A DNA stretch of 5,391 bases from an uncultured bacterium. GTDB lineage: Bacteria > Desulfobacterota > Desulfobulbia > Desulfobulbales > Desulfobulbaceae. Within the stretch, counting starts at the first letter, position 1. Each line of letters opens with the position of its first letter. Positions 1-5,058 of this stretch are shown here, one piece after another. Made by a program: the position numbers and the translations under genes. The DNA lies in NCBI GenBank assembly GCA_903842475.1, contig CAIMMA010000441.1, forward strand, positions 1 to 5,391, read 5' to 3'. The notes under the pieces were generated by a model. That model was not told the DNA's origin, searched no databases, and saw only the letters and a program-made list of their open reading frames with translations.

Positions 1-499
1 GGAGAAAATTACGTTCCGGATCACGCAACACCGGTTCCAGGGAGGGGAAACTCACGCTTTCATCAACAGAACCGTCAAACAGCTGTTCAATCCAGGCTGA
101 ATAAAAAGCTTCGTACGATTCGTCCCATGTCGCTTTTTCCCTGCTGGTGTCACCATTGAAAATTTCCCGGCAGGCGAGCGATATGCCCTGTGCCCTCGCC
201 TCGACTTGATAATGACCGCTCCCCAATGGATCTAGCTGCGCAGTCAGGTGCCAGGGCGCTCCATTCGTATCGCCCGTGGTTTCCAGCGCTTGTGTTTTGC
301 CTTGCGGATCAATCAACACTAATTCGGCGAGGGGTTCGGCGGTCGACACCGCCATGATTTTTGAGGGTGTGCCGGCCTTCACGGTCTGCGGGGCGATCCA
401 GATACGGGTTGTATCCCCTTGCACGCAATGAGCGGCAAAAGCTGCCTGGCTGATAACCAGGCTCAGTAAGATCATCGCCAGATATGCTTGTGTTTTCAT
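1..499 (-). CDS. Secreted protein of unknown function, N-terminal part (3' end outside window)
   Basis: The frame runs from ATG at 499 to the window edge without a stop, giving 166 complete codons. The N-terminus is a clear Sec signal peptide: MKTQ, then a hydrophobic stretch (residues 5-18), then AAFAA-HC, with cleavage probably after about residue 22-23, so the protein is probably periplasmic or exported. Residues about 27-110 look beta-rich with repeated short V/I/L strands, suggesting a beta-sandwich. Residues about 120-166 change to a helical, Trp/Tyr-rich segment (SYEAFYSAWIEQLF, then VLRDPERNFL). That segment reminds me of secreted proteins with a downstream NlpC-like Cys peptidase core, but this is an unverified recollection. 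The start is supported by GGAGA 8 bases upstream, and the ATG overlaps the stop of the preceding 61-residue gene (ATGA), so the two are probably translationally coupled. The mature part has Cys at about residues 25 and 110, which could form a disulfide. The gene is real; its function is unknown. Confidence 0.85.
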   Translation of the reverse strand, partial: MKTQAYLAMILLSLVISQAAFAAHCVQGDTTRIWIAPQTVKAGTPSKIMAVSTAEPLAELVLIDPQGKTQALETTGDTNGAPWHLTAQLDPLGSGHYQVEARAQGISLACREIFNGDTSREKATWDESYEAFYSAWIEQLFDGSVDESVSFPSLEPVLRDPERNFL

Positions 500-681
500 A
501 CATCGTTCTCCATGACCAGGGTATAACCTTCAAATTTGATCGAATCGGTGCAATCAGGAAACAAGGAAAGGCACAGAACCCTTCCGCCCGATATCTCCTT
601 GCAGCATATCGGGTACACCACCTTCGAATCAATACCTCTGCCTCTTACGCTATCTTTTGAGCGGATAACATATCTCGCCAT
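496..681 (-). CDS. Small cysteine-containing protein, 61 aa, coupled to the secreted protein downstream
   Basis: The frame could begin at 720 (74 aa), but the ATG at 681 is preferred because GGAAGG lies 7 bases upstream, while the 720 start has no such site. The product is 61 residues (begins MARYVIRSKD, ends ENDV), mostly polar with alternating beta-type pattern, and has no signal peptide or membrane segment. It has four Cys: an adjacent pair in PICCKE, one in VLCLS and one in FPDCTD, which could bind a metal or form disulfides. Its TGA stop (498-496) overlaps the ATG of the next gene in an ATGA junction, typical of translational coupling, and the last codons also carry that gene's ribosome binding site. 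An 8-bp inverted repeat lies inside the gene at 587-613. I do not recognise the family. Being in one operon with an exported protein suggests related work, but nothing more can be said. Confidence 0.6.
   Translation of the reverse strand: MARYVIRSKDSVRGRGIDSKVVYPICCKEISGGRVLCLSLFPDCTDSIKFEGYTLVMENDV
587..613. repeat. Inverted repeat, 8-bp arms with 11-base loop
   Basis: CCCGATAT (587-594) and ATATCGGG (606-613) are perfect reverse complements around an 11-base spacer. It lies inside the 61-residue gene. On the minus-strand transcript the loop contains AAGGAG, but no start codon follows at a usable distance. It has no T-run, so it is not a terminator. A structural or protein-binding role is possible. 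Confidence 0.5.
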
Positions 682-784
682 TGAGCAGCCTTCCGGTCTA
701 AAAGCGTTTTTGCGGCCCATCGTTGCGCCATTACTGCTCGGTCTGCACTAAAGCCTGAACCAGGGCCTGTTCGCTGGGCGTCAT
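645..784 (-). other. Two short abutting leftward reading frames (17 and 28 codons), leader or gene remnant
   Basis: From ATG at 784, preceded by AAAGGA with a short spacer, a 17-residue frame (MTPSEQALVQALVQTEQ) ends at TAA 733-731. This stop overlaps the next ATG (TAATG), which opens a 28-residue frame (starts MAQRWAAK, ends SAQKIA) closing at TAA 647-645. Both are Ala/Gln-rich and look helical, as if they were halves of one roughly 46-residue protein separated by a missing base near 732. The second frame overlaps the start of the 61-residue gene by 37 bases. It may be a leader-peptide chain, a broken small gene, or chance. No family was recognised. Confidence 0.25.
689..694 (-). promoter_or_regulatory. 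Ribosome binding site choosing the 681 start
   Basis: On the minus strand this reads GGAAGG, 7 bases before the ATG at 681. It favours the 61-residue form over the longer in-frame start at 720, which has no purine-rich site in range. Confidence 0.5.
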
Positions 785-792
785 GTATTCCT

Positions 793-822
793 TTGACTAA
801 ATACACCTTGGTTATTTACAGT
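793..822 (+). promoter_or_regulatory. Possible sigma-70-type promoter for the NlpC/P60 gene
   Basis: TTGACT (793-798) matches the -35 consensus at five of six bases. TACAGT (817-822) matches the -10 consensus at four of six, with an 18-base spacer. It lies in the AT-rich stretch (about 790-870) between the divergent genes and would give a leader of roughly 50 bases. An alternative pair, TTGGTT (808-813) with TATTGT (831-836) at 17 bases, is equally weak. This is by-eye matching only. Confidence 0.25.
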
Positions 823-850
823 TAACTCATTATTGTCGTAATTGGAGTTG

Positions 851-880
851 ATGAACATCACCCTTTACAAGTGCTCTTAG
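851..880 (+). other. Possible 9-codon leader peptide ending at the NlpC/P60 start
   Basis: ATG at 851 opens a frame MNITLYKCS closing at TAG 878-880, one base before the peptidase ATG at 882. GGAG (844-847) precedes it with a 3-base spacer, which is closer than ideal. The peptidase itself has no good ribosome binding site, so re-initiation after this short frame is a possible way it is translated. It could be chance. Confidence 0.2.
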
Positions 881-881
881 A

Positions 882-2299
882 ATGAATCGATTTCAGACCA
901 CCTGCTTGATTGCTGCCCTGGCCGTGGTGATCATGGCATGGTACGTATCGCCTCTCAATATCGCCATCAATAATCAGGAGAAAAAACCGATTTCACCTGA
1001 CGCCGTTACTTGTTCGCAATATATCGATTCTGCATACATAATAGAAGATCTCAGTAAAATATCCCAAGACATTCGTCCTTTTGCCGCCGGTATTACCGAG
1101 TCTATAAGTCCCGATGCGCAACCCCGGGTTATCCAAAAATTTCGTGAACGATATTTTGCTCCTTGGACGGCAACAGCGCCGCTTTTCAAGAGCGACATGG
1201 TGACGGAAGGGGTGAAAATGCTCGCTGAAAGGCCTTGGTATGGAGAAAACCGACTGAATGTCGAGAAAAAGCGTATTCAGGGCCTGCTGGTGCTGGCCGA
1301 TCTGGATCGATTTCCCTCGATGAATCAATTGGGGGTCGTGATCAAACCCGCGTTTATCCGGGTGCTTCCGACCAGCAGGCCATTCTACGAGACCCGGACG
1401 ATTTCCCCTTTGACCAACTCCAGTTTGCGGAAATTAAGCCAAACGAACCTGTTCGTATCCTGCATGCGACCAGGGATGGGGCCTGGCTGTACATCGAAAC
1501 ATCCTATGCAAATGGTTGGGTGGAACCCGATGCGGTGCGGTTGGCCAACGAATCGCTTCAGGAGCGGATGAGCACTTCGGCGCAGGTCGTTGTCGTCAGG
1601 GATTTCGCGACAATACAGACCGAACAGGGCGACGTGTTGCCGCAACCGAAGATCGGCACGCTCTATCCGCTGGTGCAGGAAGAACCGGAGTATTGGCTGG
1701 TCGATGCGGCGGTTGCCGGAGTTGATCAACATGCTGTGCTGCAACCGGCACGGATTGCCAAGAGTAACGCCAGTCGTCACCCCTTATCGTTCAATCCCGA
1801 GGCTGTGACCCTGATCGGCAATGAACTCCTCAAAACACCGTACAGTTGGGGCGAACTGTATCGAAACCGCGACTGTTCGGCCACCACCAGGGACTTTTTT
1901 TTGGCCTTCGGCATCTGGCTGCCGCGCAATTCGCTGAAACAGATTTCTTCAGGACCCTTTGTGCCGCTGGCAAACTTGTCCAGCGCCGACAAAGAACAAC
2001 GTATCCGTGAGCAGGGGATACCCTTTCGAACCCTGGTGCATCAAAAGGGTCATATCATGCTGTACGTCGGCCTTCGGGAAGGGAAACCAATCGTATTGCA
2101 TACCGCTTGGGCGCTACGCTACACGCCCAAGGATTGTTCTGAAAATAAATACATCATAGGAAAGACCGTCTTGAGCACCTTGGAGGCAGGAATGGAATTG
2201 CCCTTGTCCAAGGGGACCCTGCTCGATCGACTGGATGGTATGCTGGTCCTCCCGGCGGAGGATGGCGCGCCGGATAAAAATATTGGCACTCGCCGTTAA
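882..2299 (+). pseudogene. NlpC/P60 family cell-wall peptidase with two SH3b domains, broken by a one-base deletion
   Basis: Joining the two frames gives about 472 residues. Order: membrane or signal segment (residues 6-22); N-terminal NlpC/P60 clip domain with its FRERYFAPW motif (about 40-145); first SH3b (about 151-221, GVVIKP...GWVEPD); second SH3b (about 232-292); then the NlpC/P60 core with catalytic Cys332 (RDCSA), His391 (GHIMLYVG) and third polar residue His407 (VLHTAW). This layout matches the Desulfovibrio vulgaris four-domain type, which cleaves D-Glu-gamma-diamino-acid bonds in peptidoglycan stem peptides; action in the periplasm is inferred. The upstream frame ends its family-like run at PFYE (codon 1389-1391); the downstream frame resumes with DPDDFPF from 1391, so one base is missing (GAGGAC to GAGAC). 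As read, translation runs on in the wrong frame to a stop at 1569-1571. All catalytic residues lie after the break. It could be a recent mutation or a sequencing error. No strong ribosome binding site precedes 882. Confidence 0.85.
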
Positions 2300-2314
2300 C
2301 GGCTGCCCCAGAGC

Positions 2315-2340
2315 CTCCGACGTCGGAGATATTTATTTCT
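2315..2340 (+). terminator. Weak possible terminator after the NlpC/P60 gene
   Basis: CTCCGACGTCGGAG (2315-2328) is a perfect 14-base palindrome starting 16 bases after the peptidase stop. It can fold as a 5-bp GC-rich stem with an ACGT loop and is followed by ATATTTATTTCT, which is T-rich but interrupted. Position fits an intrinsic terminator; stem length and broken T-run make it weak. A perfect palindrome could also be a protein-binding site. Confidence 0.35.
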
Positions 2341-2497
2341 GTTCGATAAGGCTGTTATGATCTGTAGCGGCCTCGTGGGTATCTGTTACTCCTGCATCGC
2401 TCTGGTCGTCGACCAGGCTGTGGTCGTGAAAGCTGTCCATGCCGGTATGGCCGGCCCAGCTCTCCTCTGCTCAATCCTTTTCATGAATGTTGTTCAT
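2333..2497 (-). other. Possible small leftward gene or remnant with an in-frame TGA
   Basis: From ATG 2497 the frame reads MNNIHEKD, then TGA (2473-2471), then stays open for 45 codons to TAA at 2335-2333. The open part (contains SWAGHTGMDSF, DDQSDAGVTD and HNSLIEQK) is strongly polar and rich in Asp, His and Thr, unlike random translation. A second ATG at 2440 would give a 35-residue product, but GAGGAG lies too far upstream to serve it. It starts 23 bases after the stop of the 116-residue gene, on the same strand. It could be a decayed small gene or chance. No family was recognised. Confidence 0.25.
2402..2455. repeat. Two adjacent inverted repeats
   Basis: CTGGTCG-T-CGACCAG (2402-2416) has 7-base arms around one base. 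GCCGG-TATGG-CCGGC (2441-2455) has 5-base arms around a 5-base loop. Neither is followed by a T-run on either strand. Together with the palindrome at 2315-2328 they make three symmetric elements within about 140 bp of a stretch without a confident gene (2300-2520). Confidence 0.45.
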
Positions 2498-2520
2498 GGT
2501 ATTTCGACGTGCGGTTGGGG

Positions 2521-2871
2521 TTACTCTATTTCTCTGTCGGTAAGTATTGTATCGACCTGCAGAAGCATCTGCAAAGCCTCGGATCTCTGCCGAACGGGGA
2601 TGTCCATGTATGCCTTGATGAATTCTTTATAATCATCCATTTTTTCCAACAGTTCTATTCCTGGGCTTACATTATCTGGAGCTGTTTCCTGGTCTTCTTC
2701 AAGCGGTTCGGACAGTATGCCAGGGAAATCGGTTTCAAGGGTTTGGAGCATGTTGAGATATTCGATGACGTTACCGTACTCTTCAGGTGGCGTTTTACAA
2801 AATAATGCCGCAAAGGCTCCGTATTTTTGATCATAGAAGTTCATTTTGGCGGCGAAGGCTTGCTTGGTCAT
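2521..2871 (-). CDS. Hypothetical acidic helical protein, 116 aa
   Basis: The frame from ATG 2871 to TAA 2523-2521 gives 116 residues (begins MTKQAFAAKM, ends TDREIE). It is acidic, mostly predicted helical by eye (NVIEYLNMLQTLE, IELLEKMDDYKEFIKAYM, RSEALQMLLQVDTIL), with a loop rich in Pro, Glu and Asp around residues 58-70. It has one Cys (CKTPP) and no signal peptide or membrane segment, so it is probably cytoplasmic. No clear Shine-Dalgarno site precedes 2871 or the internal Met10, which lowers confidence in the start, but composition is protein-like and the overlapping opposite frames are not. It stands alone: the next minus-strand gene upstream ends 183 bp away with a hairpin between. 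I do not recognise the family. A small adaptor, immunity-like or phage-type protein would look similar, but none of these is supported. Confidence 0.6.
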   Translation of the reverse strand: MTKQAFAAKMNFYDQKYGAFAALFCKTPPEEYGNVIEYLNMLQTLETDFPGILSEPLEEDQETAPDNVSPGIELLEKMDDYKEFIKAYMDIPVRQRSEALQMLLQVDTILTDREIE

Positions 2872-2906
2872 ATTGTTTGATTACTCAAAGGATAGGTGCT
2901 TGTTTG

Positions 2907-3014
2907 CTACGGTGACAGCGTCGGCCCGGGCTGGTTCCGGATCTCTTCATTTTGGTATATCAACTCCCAGGTCGTAAGGCTCGCACCCGACTTCTTGTCG
3001 TCCGGGGCAAGCAT
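2907..3014 (-). CDS. Possible small gene or remnant, 35 aa
   Basis: In the 183-bp gap between the hydrolase and the 116-residue gene, ATG 3014 opens a 35-codon frame (MLAPDDKKSG, then TTWELIYQNEE, ending GPTLSP) closed by TAG at 2909-2907. It is polar and protein-like, but short, lacks a clear ribosome binding site, and its start overlaps one arm of a hairpin. It may be a remnant of a longer gene or chance. The rest of the gap holds only that hairpin. Confidence 0.18.
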   Translation of the reverse strand: MLAPDDKKSGASLTTWELIYQNEEIRNQPGPTLSP

Positions 3015-3042
3015 AGGCCCGATGAACCATCGGAGGCCTGCT
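3010..3042. repeat. Hairpin downstream of the hydrolase gene
   Basis: AGGCCCGATG (3015-3024) pairs with CATCG (3028-3032) plus GGCCT (3035-3039), leaving a GA bulge and a 3-base loop. AGC (3010-3012) and GCT (3040-3042) can extend it past a small bulge. On the minus strand it begins 12 bases after the hydrolase stop. There is no T-run on either side, so it is not a classical intrinsic terminator, but it could protect the operon's 3' end. Confidence 0.45.
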
Positions 3043-3054
3043 AATAACCATTGT

Positions 3055-3834
3055 TTACACCTTCCAGTCAAGCACGGCCGTGACGGGGTAATGGTCCGAG
3101 GGGAAGAGGCGCCCCGGGCGCGTACGGTCAACGCCTGCATCCAGCACGCGGAAATGGTCGGAGACCAGAATCCAGTCGATGGCCGCCAATTCCTCGTGCC
3201 TGCCGAAGGCGTGAAAGGTGGCCTCATCCTGCTGGTTCGGATGGATCCTCCGGAGGGCGTCGATCAGCGCTCCCTCGCCGGTCAGGAGCCGGTAGGCGTT
3301 GGATCCCTTGTCGGCATTGAAGTCGCCGGTAACGATGAGCGGGGTCTGTGCGCCGAGTAGATCGAGCCATTGCCGCAGGCACCTGGCATCCCCCTCGATG
3401 GCCGACGGCTCATAATCGAAATGGGTGTTGACATAGGTCAGCACAGCGCCCGTCGGCAGGCAGGTGAGTCTGGCCCAGGTCACCGTTCGCGGGTAGGCGG
3501 TGGCCCAACTCCTGCTTCCGGGGATCTCCGGGGTCTCACTCAGCCAGAAGCATCCCGAGTCAAGCAGGCCGAAGACCGACCGGCGAAACAGCAGGGGCGC
3601 CATCTCCAGGGCCGTCTCTCCCGGGCCTTGCCGATGGATGCCAAGGAAGTGGTAGTCGGGCAGGCCCTCGCGGACAAAATCGGCCTGGGCATCGTCGCGA
3701 CATTCCTGGAGCCCCAGCAGATCGGGCTCGAAAGCCTGAACCCTGGCAAGGGCAAGTGACTTGCGATTGTTCCAGTGGTGCTCGCCGTCATCGGCCAGGC
3801 CATACCGGATGTTGAAACTCATCACCTTGATCAT
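3055..3834 (-). CDS. Endonuclease/exonuclease/phosphatase-fold metal-dependent hydrolase
   Basis: This 259-residue protein is a complete single-domain member of the Mg-dependent EEP superfamily (COG3568-like). Motifs in order: MSFNIRYG (Asn8), GLQE (metal ligand Glu44), NTHFDY (His138), TGDFNA (Asp171, Asn173), AIDWILVSD (Asp220) and the terminal SDHYPV (Asp247-His248 pair). All expected catalytic residues are present and the length is normal for the family. Such enzymes hydrolyse phosphodiester or phosphomonoester bonds in nucleic acids, phospholipid headgroups or sugar phosphates; sequence alone does not give the substrate. There is no signal peptide, so it is probably cytoplasmic. It is the last gene of the operon, 18 bp after the GH5 stop, and has no clear Shine-Dalgarno site, so translation may depend on ribosomes from the GH5 gene. 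It is GC-rich like its operon partners. Confidence 0.93.
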   Translation of the reverse strand: MIKVMSFNIRYGLADDGEHHWNNRKSLALARVQAFEPDLLGLQECRDDAQADFVREGLPDYHFLGIHRQGPGETALEMAPLLFRRSVFGLLDSGCFWLSETPEIPGSRSWATAYPRTVTWARLTCLPTGAVLTYVNTHFDYEPSAIEGDARCLRQWLDLLGAQTPLIVTGDFNADKGSNAYRLLTGEGALIDALRRIHPNQQDEATFHAFGRHEELAAIDWILVSDHFRVLDAGVDRTRPGRLFPSDHYPVTAVLDWKV

Positions 3835-3852
3835 GGCGGGAATTTCAGCCGG

Positions 3853-5034
3853 TTACGCCGCCGGAATCCTGGCTCGTTCCAGGGTCGTGCGTATCCTCGC
3901 CACCTGCTCCGGTTGGCTCATGTCGGCAAAGAACCCCTGTTCCACGCAGTCCCGATAGCTCCACTCCGGGGTGGTCTCGGTACGGTAGGTCCAGAAGAAC
4001 CAGCCGGCGTATTTTTCGAAGGTCAGCAATTGTGCGGAGGCGTAGCCGCGGTAGGCCGCCGCCATCTGGAATTCGTCCATGGCTTCCAGGGCATGGTTGA
4101 AGGGCCCGTTGGCCCAGAGGGAGACCACCTTCAGATCCAACCCCAGGCTCCATTCGCCGCAGTAGACCTGATAGCCGGACTCGCGGATGATCTCGTCGGC
4201 CTCGACGCGCAGGTCGACGATGCTCTTGCGGATGTGGCCGAAAATGTCCAGATCGATGTCGTCGCGCGCGAAGCATTGATACCGGTGGATATCGATGGCC
4301 ACGTTACGGAACTCCGGCTCCTGGAGAAACCCGGCATACTCCCGGAAACTGCGGAAACCGTCGTGGAACACCACCGTTACCCGCTCGGGCGGACAATAGC
4401 GGCGGATGCGTTGATAGGCCTCCAGGGTGTAGCGCTGCAGCAGGTCGGTGGGGATGTCCCAACTCGGTTCGTTGAGCGCCTGGATGCCGTGCAGGGCCGG
4501 GTAATCTTGGTACCGCTGCGCCAGACGCTCCAGTACGTCCAGGGAGTGCTCGATGTATTCCTCGCGGGTATGCCATTCGCAGACCCCGAGGATGCCGCCG
4601 TTGTCGAAGCCGTTCTGGCAGCCAGGGGCGGCGTGGAGGTCGAGGACCACCCGCAGGCCGAACTCTTCGGCCCACTGGAAGACCTGGTCAACGATTTCCA
4701 GCCCCCCGGTCACAAAAGGATAGCGCACCTCCTTGTAGCTGCGGTGATAGGGGTAATCCTTGCCGAACAGCCAATGGCCGAACGGCAGACGCACGCCATT
4801 GATGCCGACACGCTGCAGCCAGGCGAAGTCGTCGCGGGTGATGAAGGTGTTCCAGTGGTGGTGCAGGCGCCGGGTCGCCTCGGCCTCGCCCAGTTCGACG
4901 CAGTAGGAGGTCTCGTCGGTGGCCTGCAGTCCCGCAAACAGGCTGGGGGTGATCCATTTTTCCAGCACCAGCCAGCCGCCGAGGTTGACGCCGCGTAATT
5001 TGCCGCCGCTTTCGTGAACCGATGTGGTCGCCAT
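3853..5034 (-). CDS. Glycoside hydrolase family 5, exo-1,3-beta-glucanase-like, cytoplasmic
   Basis: The 393-residue protein is a full-length GH5 TIM-barrel. Its motifs are those of the yeast exo-1,3-beta-glucanase group (EXG1, likely subfamily GH5_9): RGVNLGGWLVLEKWITPSLF (14-33), GVRLPFGHW (80-88), DLHAAPGCQNGFDNGG (132-147), ALNEP with acid/base Glu189, DIHRYQCF (248-255), CGEWS with nucleophile Glu294, and the aromatic FFWTYRTE (346-353). These enzymes release glucose from the non-reducing end of beta-1,3-glucans or related beta-glucosides with retention. Fungal relatives are usually secreted; here the N-terminus is MATTSVHESGGK with no signal peptide, so it should act in the cytoplasm. 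The start is supported by AGGAGA 6 bases upstream. It lies 24 bp after an ABC transporter gene and 18 bp before an EEP hydrolase gene, clearly one operon. The exact substrate (beta-1,3-glucan oligomer, glucosyl lipid or other glucoside) is not determined by the sequence. Confidence 0.93.
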   Translation of the reverse strand: MATTSVHESGGKLRGVNLGGWLVLEKWITPSLFAGLQATDETSYCVELGEAEATRRLHHHWNTFITRDDFAWLQRVGINGVRLPFGHWLFGKDYPYHRSYKEVRYPFVTGGLEIVDQVFQWAEEFGLRVVLDLHAAPGCQNGFDNGGILGVCEWHTREEYIEHSLDVLERLAQRYQDYPALHGIQALNEPSWDIPTDLLQRYTLEAYQRIRRYCPPERVTVVFHDGFRSFREYAGFLQEPEFRNVAIDIHRYQCFARDDIDLDIFGHIRKSIVDLRVEADEIIRESGYQVYCGEWSLGLDLKVVSLWANGPFNHALEAMDEFQMAAAYRGYASAQLLTFEKYAGWFFWTYRTETTPEWSYRDCVEQGFFADMSQPEQVARIRTTLERARIPAA

Positions 5035-5040
5035 TTTGGG

Positions 5041-5046
5041 TCTCCT
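5041..5046 (-). promoter_or_regulatory. Ribosome binding site of the GH5 gene
   Basis: On the minus strand this reads AGGAGA, followed by 6 bases before ATG 5034. It sits in the 24-bp gap after the ABC transporter stop. The gap shows no terminator, supporting co-transcription. Confidence 0.75.
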
Positions 5047-5058
5047 GGATGGAATTTT

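Noticed and set aside
536..751. 71-codon plus-strand frame
   Set aside because: Antisense to the 61-residue gene, which has the better start signal and the ATGA coupling.
1235..1390. ATG at 1235 as true start of the second peptidase frame
   Set aside because: The family-like sequence in that frame begins only at about 1391; the stretch before it is the out-of-frame shadow of the clip and SH3b sequence.
1383..1400. Programmed -1 frameshifting in the NlpC/P60 gene
   Set aside because: No X-XXY-YYZ slippery heptamer at the junction (CTACGAGACC) and no obvious strong downstream stem; programmed shifting is not known for this family.
2441..2473. Selenocysteine reading of the TGA at 2473-2471
   Set aside because: A hairpin follows the TGA by about 15 bases on the minus strand, but its loop (CCATA) lacks the GU of bacterial SECIS elements, the stem is only 5 bp, and no selenoprotein motif surrounds the site.
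2357..2632. 91-codon plus-strand frame with hydrophobic and Cys-rich sequence
   Set aside because: It crosses into the antisense of the 116-residue gene, has no ribosome binding site, and its odd Ser/Cys/Val composition suggests an out-of-frame reading.
2896..3360. 154-codon plus-strand frame
   Set aside because: Mostly antisense to the EEP hydrolase, which carries its full motif set; no ribosome binding site or protein-like motif.
3775..4998. 407-codon open frame on the plus strand
   Set aside because: It lies antisense to the GH5 gene, whose catalytic motifs are complete. Long antisense frames are common opposite GC-rich genes, and its translation is a low-complexity Val/Gly/Leu/Ala-rich sequence with no recognisable motif.
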